A stretch of DNA of 35,214 nt from an uncultured Candidatus Saccharibacteria bacterium (GCA_947303945.1 CAMYZS010000013.1:1-35214); one strand, 5' to 3'. Positions 7,706 through 17,070 are shown, numbered from the stretch's first letter. Program-made: numbers and translations. The notes: generated by a model not told the origin, from the sequence alone.

Positions 7706-8980
7706 ATGGACTTAAAATCAAGAATTAGTGACAAGGTTTACCCATTTGTGGCCGGATACTTTAAATTCTGGGCTAATATTTCACTTAAGCGCTGGCGTCC
7801 GCGTATTATTATGATTACTGGCTCGGCCGGGAAAACGACGATGTTGAACCTTATTGAAACGCAGCTCGGCAAAGAGGCGCATTATTCACATAATGCCAAC
7901 TCTGCTTTCGGGATTGCTTTTGATATTCTGGGCGAGCATGGTGTAACTGGCTCAAAAATGCAATGGATCAAGCTTATCTTAAAATGTCCATTTCGTGCCT
8001 TTACTTTTCGCCATAAGGAAAAATACTATATCGTCGAAACCGATGGCGATTTTCCGGGGCGTGCCGAGTTTATTTCAAAATGGCTCAAGCCAGAAGTTTC
8101 ACTTTGGGTTAGCCTAGGGCGTTCGCATGCGATGTGTTTTGATGAGGTAGTAAAGAAGGGTAAATTCGCCACGCTCGACGAAGCGATTGCGCACGAGTTT
8201 GCTACTATTCCACAAAACACCAAGAAACTCGTCTTGATTGATGGCGATAATGAAGTGATGGTTGAAAAGACTAAAGATATTAAGGCGGAAGTTGCTAAAG
8301 TTAGCAAGAAAGATCTCAAAAGCTACAAAGTTCAACCGAACCGTGCTGTCTTTACTTTTGCAAAGCGCAAATTTACCTTTCATGATCCAATTCCGCGCGA
8401 CGTCACGATTCAGCTCTTGATGCTTGAAAAACTTATGGAATATCTCGGCGTCAAGGTCAATTACAACCTCAGCAACTATGCCACCCCTCCTGGTCGCAAT
8501 AATTTCTTTAACGGCAAGAATGGTCTGAAGCTTATTGATAGTAGCTATAATGCGCACATTATTAGCATGCAAACGATGCTTGACACTTTCAAAGAAATGG
8601 ACGTCGACCATAAATGGATTGTAGTCGGCGACATTATTGACCAAGGTAGTGTCGAAAAAGAAGAGCATGAGCATCTAGCGGACCTACTTGCCGACACGAA
8701 GGTTGAGCAGATTATTCTCATCGGTCGTCGTACCACGAAATATACTTATCCAGTACTCCAGAAGAAAAAGGGCGTCCATGTTATGACTTTTCGTAAGCCA
8801 GACGCTGCGCTTAAATATATCGAGCATAATTTGAAGGGCAACGAAACCATCCTCTTTAAAGGTAGTCAATACCTGGAATGGATTATTGAAAAGTTACTCG
8901 AAAATCCAGAAGATGCCGCCAAGCTTCCGCGCCAAACCGCACTTTATAAGAAGCGTCGCGCACAGTGGGGGCTCGACTGA
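7706..8980 (+). CDS. MurF-like Mur ligase family protein
   Basis: 424 aa. ATP-dependent amide ligase fold: P-loop IITGSAGKTTMLN (about residues 36-48), central domain with YIVETDGDFPGRAEF and WVSLGRSHAM, then the MurF-type PPGRNNFF and DSSYNAHIISM, and a Rossmann-like C-terminal domain (IVVGDIIDQG … ILIGRRT). It lacks the N-terminal UDP-MurNAc-binding domain of true MurF. Expected role: adding an amino acid or amide in peptidoglycan precursor synthesis. First gene of a cluster with a hydrolase and two FemAB proteins; its TGA overlaps the next ATG. Confidence 0.85.
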   Translation: MDLKSRISDKVYPFVAGYFKFWANISLKRWRPRIIMITGSAGKTTMLNLIETQLGKEAHYSHNANSAFGIAFDILGEHGVTGSKMQWIKLILKCPFRAFTFRHKEKYYIVETDGDFPGRAEFISKWLKPEVSLWVSLGRSHAMCFDEVVKKGKFATLDEAIAHEFATIPQNTKKLVLIDGDNEVMVEKTKDIKAEVAKVSKKDLKSYKVQPNRAVFTFAKRKFTFHDPIPRDVTIQLLMLEKLMEYLGVKVNYNLSNYATPPGRNNFFNGKNGLKLIDSSYNAHIISMQTMLDTFKEMDVDHKWIVVGDIIDQGSVEKEEHEHLADLLADTKVEQIILIGRRTTKYTYPVLQKKKGVHVMTFRKPDAALKYIEHNLKGNETILFKGSQYLEWIIEKLLENPEDAAKLPRQTALYKKRRAQWGLD

Positions 8981-9663
8981 TGCCAAAGCTCTACATTGTT
9001 CATGGCTGGACCTATAAACCAGAACCCTGGGAAGAAGTGATTTCAGAGCTAAAAAAAGAGCATAAAATCGACGTCGAATTATTACGCGTGCCAGGGCTCG
9101 GCACGAAATCTGAAGATATTTACACGATTGATGATTATGTAAAATGGGCAGCTAAACATATTCCAAAAGGCTCTATTGCGCTTGGTCATAGTAATGGTGG
9201 CCGCATTCTGCTAAACTTGTTAGCTCAGAAAGGTTCCGATTATCTGGAAGGGTTAATATTGCTCGACTCGGCTGGCATTTATGAAGCGTCGCGTAAAAAA
9301 GATCTGATGCGTAAGATGTCGAAAGCTTTTGCGCCACTTAAAAAGAGCAAGGTAGCGCGCAAGGTGGTTCATAAGATACTTGGCGTACATGACTATAATG
9401 ATGCACCCGAAAATATGAAAAAGACTATGACGAACATGCTCGACTCGGACAAGTCTTTGGATATCTCCAGAATCGCCACGAAAACTATGATAATATGGGG
9501 CACTGATGACCAAATGACGCCACTACGTCAAGGCGAAAAAATGCATAATTTGCTTAAGAATTCCAAGCTGACTATCAAGAAGGGTTGGCGCCACTCGCAT
9601 TATTTGCAGGATATCAAAGAGACGGCCGCGGAAATCGCTAAGCAATATGAGGAGTTAAAATAG
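8980..9663 (+). CDS. Alpha/beta hydrolase
   Basis: 227 aa. Begins with beta-strand LYIVHGWTYKPEPWEEV (oxyanion HGW), has the nucleophile elbow IALGHSNGGR (Ser near residue 72), a late-strand Asp in IIWGTDDQMTP and the catalytic His in WRHSHYL. The triad is complete. The substrate is unknown; placement between a Mur-type ligase and FemAB genes points to a cell-envelope substrate. The start at 8980 overlaps the preceding stop (TGATG), which is preferred over a start 15 nt upstream. Confidence 0.88.
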   Translation: MPKLYIVHGWTYKPEPWEEVISELKKEHKIDVELLRVPGLGTKSEDIYTIDDYVKWAAKHIPKGSIALGHSNGGRILLNLLAQKGSDYLEGLILLDSAGIYEASRKKDLMRKMSKAFAPLKKSKVARKVVHKILGVHDYNDAPENMKKTMTNMLDSDKSLDISRIATKTMIIWGTDDQMTPLRQGEKMHNLLKNSKLTIKKGWRHSHYLQDIKETAAEIAKQYEELK

Positions 9664-10680
9664 ATGCTAAAATTTGTTGAACTTACGCCAGGGGAACTAG
9701 ATAAATATGTTTTCAAAGCTCATCCAGAAGCAAACTTTCTTCAGACTTCAGCCTGGGGTAGAGTTTACGAGATTGATGGCGAAGAGACTTTTTATCGTGG
9801 TATTGAGAAGGATGGCAAGCTAGTCGCCTCGGCATTGATTATTCTTAAGCCGGCTAGGCGCGGCCGTTATCTTGAAATCCCAGGGGGACCACTGTTAGAT
9901 TGGGATAAAGATAAGAGAACTCTTAAGTTCTTTATTAGCGAAATCCGCAAAATGGCAGCTGAGCATAATTGCGTTTTTGTACGGATGCGACCAAATATCT
10001 ATGCTACGCCAGAGCACGAGACACTCGCGAAAGAGCTTGGACTAGTGAAATCACCGATGCATCTGCATGCTGAACATACCGTGATGTTAGATTTAACCAA
10101 GTCAGAAGATGAGCTACTCACCGACATGCGCCGCCAAACCCGTTACGACGTGCGTCGTAGTATAAAGCTTGGCATTGAGGTTGATTATAGTAATTCCAAA
10201 GAAGCGTTTGACGACTTTTACAATATTCAGCTTAAGACCGCCGAGCGCCAAGGCTTCATTCCATCGACACGTAAGTTCATTCAAGCGCAACGGGAAGCTT
10301 TTGGCGATAATGTGCGCATCTATACCGCCTCACTTAATGGTGTGGTTCTAGCGAAAGGGCTAATTCTTTTACAGAAACCTGAAGCTATTTATCATGAGGC
10401 TGCCTCGACTGATGAAGGCCGCAAATTGCCTGGCGCTCATGCTTTGCAGTGGCAAATTATTAAAGATGCCAAGGAAATGGGGCTAAAACGCTACAATCTT
10501 TTTGGTATCGCGCCACCCAACTCGCCGCACCATCGCTATGCTGGTGTAACTACTTTTAAATGTGGTTTTGGCGGGGAGCAGGTTACATTTATGCCGGCGC
10601 AAGATTTGCCAGTAAAAAAGTTACGCTATAAGGCTGTCTATGTATTAGAAGAAGCTCGCAAAAAACGTCGACACCTGTAA
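9664..10680 (+). CDS. FemAB-family aminoacyltransferase (first of a tandem pair)
   Basis: 338 aa. FemX/FemA/FemB-type nonribosomal peptidyltransferase that uses aminoacyl-tRNA to build peptidoglycan cross-bridges. Two GNAT-like halves: FLQTSAWGRVYE and GGPLLDW in the first, then LTDMRRQTRYDVRRSIKLG, EAASTDEGRKLPGAHALQW and KRYNLFGIAPPNSPHHRYAG in the second. There is no coiled-coil insertion, as expected for FemX-like members. The gene starts one base after the preceding stop. It is clearly related to its downstream neighbour. Confidence 0.93.
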   Translation: MLKFVELTPGELDKYVFKAHPEANFLQTSAWGRVYEIDGEETFYRGIEKDGKLVASALIILKPARRGRYLEIPGGPLLDWDKDKRTLKFFISEIRKMAAEHNCVFVRMRPNIYATPEHETLAKELGLVKSPMHLHAEHTVMLDLTKSEDELLTDMRRQTRYDVRRSIKLGIEVDYSNSKEAFDDFYNIQLKTAERQGFIPSTRKFIQAQREAFGDNVRIYTASLNGVVLAKGLILLQKPEAIYHEAASTDEGRKLPGAHALQWQIIKDAKEMGLKRYNLFGIAPPNSPHHRYAGVTTFKCGFGGEQVTFMPAQDLPVKKLRYKAVYVLEEARKKRRHL

Positions 10681-10683
10681 TTA

Positions 10684-10692
10684 TGTTAAAAT
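10684..10692 (+). promoter_or_regulatory. Extended -10 promoter of the second FemAB gene
   Basis: TGTTAAAAT lies 7 nt before the ATG at 10700, in the 19-bp gap between the two genes. It allows separate leaderless expression. Confidence 0.55.
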
Positions 10693-10699
10693 AAATAGC

Positions 10700-11722
10700 A
10701 TGAAGATTATTGACGCTACTGATCAGAAAAAATGGGATAAATTTGTAACGAGTCACGACGAGGCTAATTTTTTGCATAGTTGGGCATGGGGTGAATTTCA
10801 TGAATCGCGCGGCAAGACGGTTGTTCGCCGGATTGCAATTGACGATAAGAATAAAATCATCGGCGCTTATGTCGGCCAAGTCGAGACCGCAAAGCGTGGG
10901 ACGTATATGGCGATTGCTGGCGGCCCGATTCTTGATTGGAGCGATAAAAAGCTTGTTAGAGCAGTCTTTAAAGATATAAAAGAAGAAGGCGAGCGTAATA
11001 AATGTGTTTTCGTTCGCGTACGCCCGCAGATTACCGAGAGTGAAGAGAATCGTAAGCTATTTGCTAATTTAGGTCTAAAGCCGGCACCAATGTATCTTTC
11101 AGTTGAGTATGCCGGCGTAGTAGATATCAGCAAAACTGAAGAAGAAGTATTTGCCGGCTTTTCGCAAAGCCTACGTCGTAATTTTCGCAAAGCTCATAAA
11201 GATGAGGGTATTACTACGGAGGTTAGTACTGATCCGTCTTGCATACCAGAATTCTATAAAACTCAAATGGAGACTGCTGACCGTCACAAATTTGTCGCTT
11301 TCTCGGAGGACTTCCTTCAGAAACAGTTCGAGGCTTTTGCGAAATATGACGAAGTGAAGTTATATACGGCTCGTTATGAGGGCGAAATCTTAGCGCAGAT
11401 TTATATCATTTTCTACGGCAACGAAGCATCGTATCATTATGCCGCTTCGACGTCGCTCGGGCTAAAGCATAAAGGCGTTCTACTATTGCACGAGATGGCC
11501 ATGAAGGATGCCCGCGAGCGCGGCATCAAGCGCTATAACCTTTGGGGTATTACTGGTCTCAACGACACCAAACATCGTTTTTATGGTGTTAGCCAATTCA
11601 AACGCAGTTTTGGCGTTTATGAGCTTCAGTATCTGCATGCGCATGATTTAGTTATAGAATCGGGCAAATATAAGCTAGATTATCTCATTGAAAAAGTCCG
11701 TGCAAAAATTCGCCACGTCTAA
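10700..11722 (+). CDS. FemAB-family aminoacyltransferase (second of a tandem pair)
   Basis: 340 aa, paralogue of the upstream gene with the same ordered motifs: FLHSWAWGEFHESRG, IAGGPILDW, FSQSLRRNFRKAHKDEG, YHYAASTSLGLKHKGV and KRYNLWGITGLNDTKHRF. It probably adds a successive residue of the interpeptide bridge, as FemA and FemB do in staphylococci. That division of labour is inference. It has its own short promoter. After it comes an 80-bp gap with a TATACT box and ribosome site for the next gene. Confidence 0.93.
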   Translation: MKIIDATDQKKWDKFVTSHDEANFLHSWAWGEFHESRGKTVVRRIAIDDKNKIIGAYVGQVETAKRGTYMAIAGGPILDWSDKKLVRAVFKDIKEEGERNKCVFVRVRPQITESEENRKLFANLGLKPAPMYLSVEYAGVVDISKTEEEVFAGFSQSLRRNFRKAHKDEGITTEVSTDPSCIPEFYKTQMETADRHKFVAFSEDFLQKQFEAFAKYDEVKLYTARYEGEILAQIYIIFYGNEASYHYAASTSLGLKHKGVLLLHEMAMKDARERGIKRYNLWGITGLNDTKHRFYGVSQFKRSFGVYELQYLHAHDLVIESGKYKLDYLIEKVRAKIRHV

Positions 11723-11801
11723 CACGACCTAATCCGTAGTTACTTGCAAAACGCTCGTGTTTTAAATATACTTTAACTAAACGAAATAGGAGCTTTTTGA
11801 A

Positions 11802-12419
11802 GTGAGTACAAAACGTAAATATATTGAGAGCCATTGGGGAGTATTCTTCCTGAAAGGTGTTATTTCCTTGTTGGCGGGTTTTTATATGATGTTTACGAAA
11901 CATCAAGATGTAGACTTCTTGATTCAAGTTGTTGGTTGGACAATGTTGGTCTTGGCTATTATTGAAGTTTTAAATGTAGCCCATCGCAGTCGCCGCCAAC
12001 ATAATTGGGGCTTTCCGCTTACATTAGGCGCAGTCGAGATGGCGATGTCTGTAGCTTTACTCTATACGATTAACCCAGGTACAAATCTTTCGCAGTTACT
12101 ACCGATTCGCCTCGCTATGCTAGCTATCTATGTATTAGTTACATCGATTATCACTATCGTGATGGGCTTCCGGAGTTTTAGCAACTTGACGGACCGCTTC
12201 ATGTGGGTCGTAAACGGTATGCTCGGCTGTATTCTTGGTTTTGTTTTATTTGTGTCAGGCAACATTAGTGATATTGCACATATTATGTTGTTCGGCACCT
12301 ATTTACTAGTGAATGGTTTAACTGATCTTTTTTACGGCATTCATTCAAAGGACGCACTGAGCGAGCTACATGCCGAGCGCGCTCGTAAGCGCAATGCTAA
12401 AAAAGGAGCAAAAAAATAA
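11802..12419 (+). CDS. Multi-pass membrane protein, DUF308/HdeD-like
   Basis: 205 aa with about six membrane helices, for example FFLKGVISLLAGFYMMF, VGWTMLVLAIIEVLNV, MAMSVALLYTI, LAMLAIYVLVTSIITIVMGF, MLGCILGFVLFV and IMLFGTYLLVNGLTDLFYG. The repeated helix pairs resemble DUF308/HdeD proteins. The basic tail RARKRNAKKGAKK is cytoplasmic. The start is GTG, preceded by AGGAG. It overlaps the next gene by one base (TAATG). Function unknown; it sits in the cell-wall cluster. Confidence 0.75.
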   Translation: MSTKRKYIESHWGVFFLKGVISLLAGFYMMFTKHQDVDFLIQVVGWTMLVLAIIEVLNVAHRSRRQHNWGFPLTLGAVEMAMSVALLYTINPGTNLSQLLPIRLAMLAIYVLVTSIITIVMGFRSFSNLTDRFMWVVNGMLGCILGFVLFVSGNISDIAHIMLFGTYLLVNGLTDLFYGIHSKDALSELHAERARKRNAKKGAKK

Positions 12420-13369
12420 TGCTGTTTGGAGTAAAAGCCAAGCTTGAGCGCTACTTTAGGAAGAATCCTCAAATAAAGACGATTGTAGTTGTCGGCTCAT
12501 TTGGGCGAAAATCTGCCATTCGAGCTTTAGGGATGATTTTGGGGCAACAGTTTGTGGTTACGATGGGAGTAAACAGGAGCGTCGACGCCGATGTAGTTAT
12601 CCTTGATTACAAATCATCATCTGAGTTCCCAGATATCGAACCTGACATGGTTGTTATTACAAGTTGTCGGACTGACGAGGAGGCTCAGCGCTATTTTGCA
12701 ATTGCGAATGTCGCTAGGCGTGTTATGGTAAATTTCAATGACGTACCGCAAAAATTTGCTAAATATCTCAAGAATCCAAACGTATTCACCTATGGCGATG
12801 AGCTCCCGGCGGATTTTTATTTCGAAAATAATGATTTCAGCCTTGACGGCTATGAAGGCGACTTTATCGATGAAGAGCGTGATCGTCTTCATGTAAAAAT
12901 TAAGATCCTTGGCGAACATAATATTCGCCCAATCATCATGGCCTGCGCCGTCGGTAAGCAGTTTCAGATTCCGAAAGACAAACTAATCGCTGGCACTGAG
13001 GCAATAACTCCACTGCATGGACGCATGTCGCCAGCAAAAGGCATTCATGGCACAGTTGTAATTGACGATTCAGCCTACATTGCGGCCGACGATGCTCGTT
13101 TAGGGTGTGCTACAATTTGCGCACTTGAGTCTCCTGCTAAAACGCTGGTAATTGACGATGTTCGCAAACTGAAGAATATTGATCTGCAACTACTTACGGA
13201 CGTTTGTGTTCTTGGCGATATGTCTGGGGCGGACCCAAATAATAAAAAAATCCACTATTTCAAGGAAGAAGTTGACCTAATTCACTATCTTGGCGAACGT
13301 GCCGAAGAGGGGGGTATTATTCTGCTGGAAATTCCATTGCCAGAGATTATTGAATCATACATTTGGTAG
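12419..13369 (+). CDS. MurF/Mur-ligase-like protein with degenerate P-loop
   Basis: 316 aa. A Mur-type layout is visible but altered. The ATP loop reads VVVGSFGRKSAIR where active ligases have GSxGKT[ST], so the lysine is shifted or replaced. Then come LGEHNIRPIIMACAVG, ITPLHGRMSPAKG and VVIDDSAYIAADDA, corresponding to the GEHN, PxxGR and DDSYNA segments of MurF. It is shorter than the 424-aa homologue at 7706. It may have lost ATP binding and act as a partner or regulator of the other ligase, or use a variant loop. Confidence 0.7.
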   Translation: MLFGVKAKLERYFRKNPQIKTIVVVGSFGRKSAIRALGMILGQQFVVTMGVNRSVDADVVILDYKSSSEFPDIEPDMVVITSCRTDEEAQRYFAIANVARRVMVNFNDVPQKFAKYLKNPNVFTYGDELPADFYFENNDFSLDGYEGDFIDEERDRLHVKIKILGEHNIRPIIMACAVGKQFQIPKDKLIAGTEAITPLHGRMSPAKGIHGTVVIDDSAYIAADDARLGCATICALESPAKTLVIDDVRKLKNIDLQLLTDVCVLGDMSGADPNNKKIHYFKEEVDLIHYLGERAEEGGIILLEIPLPEIIESYIW

Positions 13370-13398
13370 TTTCTCTTTAATTAAAGTAAGGTTTATTA

Positions 13399-13404
13399 TA
13401 GAAT
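13399..13404 (+). promoter_or_regulatory. -10 box of parA, predicting a leaderless mRNA
   Basis: TAGAAT followed by exactly 6 nt and the ATG at 13411; no ribosome site. Confidence 0.55.
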
Positions 13405-13410
13405 ATTACT

Positions 13411-14181
13411 ATGGCTAAGGTGATTACGATTACCAATCAGAAAGGGGGTGTTGGAAAAACAACTACATCCATTAACCTAGCTTTTTATCTCGCAAAGAAA
13501 GGGAAGAAAACACTTCTAATCGATTTTGACCCCCAGGGGAATGCTACGTCTGGGCTTGGGCTAGACAAAAGTCAAATCGGGCAAAATATGTGCGAAGTAA
13601 TGTTGGGCGAAGCGAGAATGTCGGATATTATTATCCGAGCCAACCAAAAGAATAAGAAGCTTTTCATTGCGCCAACCATGCCAGAACTTGCTAATATTGA
13701 AGTTCAAATGGCGGATATGGAGGATAAATTTCGTATTCTAAAAAACGCACTAGCGCCCATAGAAGATGACTACGATTATATTATTATTGACAGTCCACCA
13801 AGTCTGTCGCTCTTGACCGTCAATGGTATGATTGCTGCAAATTACTTACTTATCCCAGTTCAGACCGAATTTTATGCCCTAGAAGGAGTTGCGCAATTAT
13901 TAAAGAGCAAACAGCTCGTTCAGAAGGCTATGAATCCAAAGCTCGAGCTACTAGGTGTTTTGGCGACAATGTATGATCGTCGCACTGTACTTAGCTCCCA
14001 AGTTCTCGCTGAAATAAAACGCTATTTTAAAGATAAAGTATTTGAGACTACTATTCCTCGGAATGTTCGCCTAGCTGAGGCGCCGAGCCACGGTGTGGCT
14101 ATTGGACAGTACGATCGTTTTAGCAAAGGCGCTAAAGCATATAAACTACTAGCAGAAGAAGTATTGGAGCGCACCAAATGA
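13411..14181 (+). CDS. parA: Chromosome partitioning ATPase ParA (Soj)
   Basis: 256 aa. The deviant Walker A is NQKGGVGKTTTSINLA (residues 8-23), followed by DFDPQGNATSGLG, Walker B YIIIDSPPSLSLLT and the nucleotide-binding PVQTEFYALEG. Standard length for a chromosomal ParA without an N-terminal HTH. It binds nonspecific DNA as an ATP dimer and moves ParB-parS complexes. Four-base overlap (ATGA) with parB. Confidence 0.96.
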   Translation: MAKVITITNQKGGVGKTTTSINLAFYLAKKGKKTLLIDFDPQGNATSGLGLDKSQIGQNMCEVMLGEARMSDIIIRANQKNKKLFIAPTMPELANIEVQMADMEDKFRILKNALAPIEDDYDYIIIDSPPSLSLLTVNGMIAANYLLIPVQTEFYALEGVAQLLKSKQLVQKAMNPKLELLGVLATMYDRRTVLSSQVLAEIKRYFKDKVFETTIPRNVRLAEAPSHGVAIGQYDRFSKGAKAYKLLAEEVLERTK

Positions 14182-15056
14182 GCGCACGTGGACTAGGGAG
14201 AGGCTTTGAGGCACTGATTCCTACCGAGAATATAGATGCTACTTTTGACCCCACGGCTGCTGAAGATGCAAAAGATAGCAAGTTGCGCGAAATAAAGATT
14301 TCCGATATTGAGCCGGACCCAGATCAGCCACGTCGTGATTTTAAGCCTGAGCAGCTTGAGGCTTTAGCTAATTCCATCAAAGAACATGGTGTTTTGCAAC
14401 CAATTGTTGTTACGAAAGAAGGCGATAAGTATCGCATTGTAGCGGGCGAGCGCCGTTGGCGCGCTTCGAAAATTGCCGAAATAGACAAGATCCCGGCAAT
14501 TGTGCGCACTCTGGACGCGCAAAATCGACTAGAGCTATCCCTAATCGAGAATGTGCAACGCGAAGATTTAAATGCAATTGAAACCGCAACTGCATATGCA
14601 AAGCTTAAGAATCAATTCAATATGAGTTCCGAGGAAGTTGCGCGCCGAGTTGGCAAGAGCGAATCAGCCGTCATTAATACGATGCGCCTTCTTGGGTTAC
14701 CAGACGAAGCTAAGCATGCGATGGTTGAGTATAAGTTATCTGAGGGGCAAATGCGTCCGCTAATTACTGCCACACCTGAACAAATTAAAGCAGTCTTGCC
14801 GAGAATTATTAATGAAAGCTGGAGTGCTCGGAGGGTCGAGCAATACATGATGGAAGTTAAAGCGCGCGCTAAAGCAGCGAAAGTGGCAAGAGAACGCCCA
14901 TCTAGCACCGAGAGCGATTCTTGTGCGGCTAAGCTAAGCCAAAAACTTGGCGTTAGCGTAAAAGTTCGCACTACGGCGCGTGGTTCCGGCGATATTGTAA
15001 TTAAGTTTAAAAACGAGAAGGAGCTCGAGAAGCTATGTTCAATACTAACAGCATAA
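14178..15056 (+). CDS. parB: ParB/Spo0J partition protein
   Basis: 292 aa. N-terminal ParA-activating segment RGLGRGFEALIP, then the ParB CTPase domain with EPDPDQPRRDF, HGVLQPIVVT and the C-motif GERRWRASK, the HTH region with LNAIETATAYAKLKNQF…EEVARRVGKSESAVINTMRLL, and a C-terminal dimerisation domain. It loads at parS and spreads. No parS 16-mer is visible in this window. The 3' end overlaps frr by 22 bp. Confidence 0.96.
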   Translation: MSARGLGRGFEALIPTENIDATFDPTAAEDAKDSKLREIKISDIEPDPDQPRRDFKPEQLEALANSIKEHGVLQPIVVTKEGDKYRIVAGERRWRASKIAEIDKIPAIVRTLDAQNRLELSLIENVQREDLNAIETATAYAKLKNQFNMSSEEVARRVGKSESAVINTMRLLGLPDEAKHAMVEYKLSEGQMRPLITATPEQIKAVLPRIINESWSARRVEQYMMEVKARAKAAKVARERPSSTESDSCAAKLSQKLGVSVKVRTTARGSGDIVIKFKNEKELEKLCSILTA

Positions 15057-15577
15057 AAACTAAAATGACGGCCGTAGTTGATCATTTTCGCGAAGAAATG
15101 AAAAAAGTTCGCACTGGCCGTGCGCATCCAGATATGCTTGCGAATGTAAAAGTCGAAGTTTATGGCCAAATGTCGCCACTTAATCAGATTTCAAATATCA
15201 CTGTTCAGGGGGCAATGATGCTATTGATTACGCCTTATGATGTGGCGAATATTGCAAAGATCTCAGCTGCGATTCGCGCCGACCAGTCGTTGGGCCTTAA
15301 TCCGGCCGATGATGGCCGCGTAATTCGCGTGCCGATTCCGCCGCTCACCGAAGAACGCCGAAAAGAAATTGTTAAAACTGCGAGCGGAAAAGTCGAGGAA
15401 GCCAAGATTGCTCTACGTAAAACTCGCGATGAAGCTCGTAAAGATATCAAGGCTGCGGAATTGCCAGAAGACGCCAAGAAGCGTGCCGAAAAAGATATTG
15501 ACGATATGATAAAGGAGTTTAATACCGAAATCGATAAAGCGTTTGCCGAAAAAGAAGCAGACATTATGAGAATCTAA
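15035..15577 (+). CDS. frr: Ribosome recycling factor
   Basis: 180 aa, close to the family's 185. The usual landmarks are present: FREEMKKVRTGRAHPDML at the N-terminus (VRTGRA), the domain-II segment YGQMSPLNQISNITVQ, and PIPPLTEERRKEIVKTA. With EF-G it splits post-termination ribosomes. It starts inside the end of parB, so translation is coupled. Confidence 0.96.
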   Translation: MFNTNSIKTKMTAVVDHFREEMKKVRTGRAHPDMLANVKVEVYGQMSPLNQISNITVQGAMMLLITPYDVANIAKISAAIRADQSLGLNPADDGRVIRVPIPPLTEERRKEIVKTASGKVEEAKIALRKTRDEARKDIKAAELPEDAKKRAEKDIDDMIKEFNTEIDKAFAEKEADIMRI

Positions 15578-15593
15578 AAGGGTGCATAAAAAG

Positions 15594-16823
15594 ATGGAAG
15601 AGAATGGTGGCGAGACTAGAGGCGACAATAAAAAGATTTCAGCCAACTATATAAACCCAAAGATTGCGATTTATACAGTAGTAGTTGTAGTGTTGGGCCT
15701 TGGGGTCCTTGCGACGATGATTTACGTGGGCGTCAACTTAGCTAAAAGCCGCCAACCTGTCGCTACGGAGACGCCTGCGAGCTCCAACCGTGATTCTGTC
15801 CGAGAGAGTATCGAGATAGAATACGACGAGACTAAAGGATGTTATGCTCCGTCACAAGAGTATACGAATGCGTACAAGAATTCCCTCATGCATCGTTATG
15901 GTGTCGACGACAAAGAATATGCAATTATTCGCACTAATTCAGAGCTAAAAGACTTCATCAACGCCGTGAATTCAAGCAGAAGTAGTGACGATGAGCCATT
16001 CGTGTATGATATTAACGATGACTTCTTTAAGACTGGTGTATTAATCGCTATCGCAAAAGAAGAAACAGGTCTTGAATCGATGTATGCAAGCCAGGCATAT
16101 CGTGACGAAAATTATAATTTGCAAATCTATATCAGATATATTTGGTCAGGCGACGCTGAGACTAGAAATGGTAAGTTTTCACTATTGCAAATTCAAAATA
16201 TACAACCCAAAAATGTCGATATCGTATGGAATTCTCATTCATTAACCTCACCTTATCCAACCGTAGATGTAAAGAAGCCAATTATTTACCTCTATCCAAC
16301 CAAGACTACCTCCGTAGAGGTGAAGTTGAGTAACCCTGAGCGGATTACCGTTGATTATCCCGATTATAACAATGGCTGGAAAGCGACCGCATATCCAGAT
16401 GGCACCCTAGTTACTGAATCTGGCAAAAAGCTATATGCATTATATTATGAGTCGCTGAATACTAAGAAATATACCAACAAAGACTTATCGGAAGGCTTTG
16501 TAGTCGCAAAAGATGAAGTCGAAGAATTCCTCGACGAGAAGCTCAATACGCTTGGCCTAAGTTACAAAGAGCGCGAAGAGTTTATTAGTTATTGGGCTAG
16601 CGAATTAGAGTCAAAACCATTTGCGTTTATTCGTTTCCAAACTAAAGGAGAAATCGAGCGGAATATGGGCCTACAAATTCAGCCGAAGCCAGATGTCACT
16701 ATTCGCGTCATGATGGAATATAAGAAATTAGACCATAAAATTGACGTTAAAGCACAAAAGTTACAAACAGTAGAGCGTAAAGGCTTTACGGTGGTCGAGT
16801 GGGGCGGAACGGAGATAAAATAA
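15594..16823 (+). CDS. Membrane-anchored extracytoplasmic protein
   Basis: 409 aa, not assigned to a known family. A short cytoplasmic segment is followed by one membrane helix (about residues 26-48, YTVVVVVLGLGVLATMIYVGV), and the remainder is predicted outside. The ectodomain has PIIYLYPTKTTSVEVKLSNP, which starts an Ig-like or beta-rich region, and a conserved-looking KPFAFIRFQTKGEI segment near the end. The ATG at 15594 with AAAGGGTG upstream is preferred over GTG at 15582. It follows frr closely and overlaps the next gene by one base (TAATG), so the three envelope genes form one unit with parAB-frr. Confidence 0.75.
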   Translation: MEENGGETRGDNKKISANYINPKIAIYTVVVVVLGLGVLATMIYVGVNLAKSRQPVATETPASSNRDSVRESIEIEYDETKGCYAPSQEYTNAYKNSLMHRYGVDDKEYAIIRTNSELKDFINAVNSSRSSDDEPFVYDINDDFFKTGVLIAIAKEETGLESMYASQAYRDENYNLQIYIRYIWSGDAETRNGKFSLLQIQNIQPKNVDIVWNSHSLTSPYPTVDVKKPIIYLYPTKTTSVEVKLSNPERITVDYPDYNNGWKATAYPDGTLVTESGKKLYALYYESLNTKKYTNKDLSEGFVVAKDEVEEFLDEKLNTLGLSYKEREEFISYWASELESKPFAFIRFQTKGEIERNMGLQIQPKPDVTIRVMMEYKKLDHKIDVKAQKLQTVERKGFTVVEWGGTEIK

Positions 16824-17065
16824 TGCCTAGAAAACAAAAGAGCGGCATATGGGAAGAACGTGCTAGCCGAAAGTTGGTTTTTATCTGTTTCCTAATTATA
16901 ATTGCGACCATCATTTGTTTTGGCGGCTCATATCTTCAGCTTCGTAATTGGAGCGTGCGTGCGGCCGACGAGATATGGACCAATAAGCATACTAGCTACG
17001 ATGAGAAAATTCAGCGACAAATTGAAGCAGAGCGAAAACTTCAAAAAGAACGTAAAGGAGAATAG
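16823..17065 (+). CDS. Small single-pass membrane protein
   Basis: 80 aa. A basic N-terminus is followed by one helix (about residues 18-38, LVFICFLIIIATIICFGGSY) and a charged C-terminal segment with coiled-coil character (YDEKIQRQIEAERKLQKER). The ATG at 16823 overlaps the preceding stop; a longer version starting at 16799 would lie inside that gene. Function unknown. The paired coiled-coil segments here and in the next gene suggest interaction. Confidence 0.7.
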   Translation: MPRKQKSGIWEERASRKLVFICFLIIIATIICFGGSYLQLRNWSVRAADEIWTNKHTSYDEKIQRQIEAERKLQKERKGE

Positions 17066-17070
17066 AAGGA

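Noticed and set aside
13411-15056. parS site near parAB
   Set aside because: No TGTTTCACGTGAAACA-like 16-mer is visible; short TTCACGT matches at 18905 are not palindromic.
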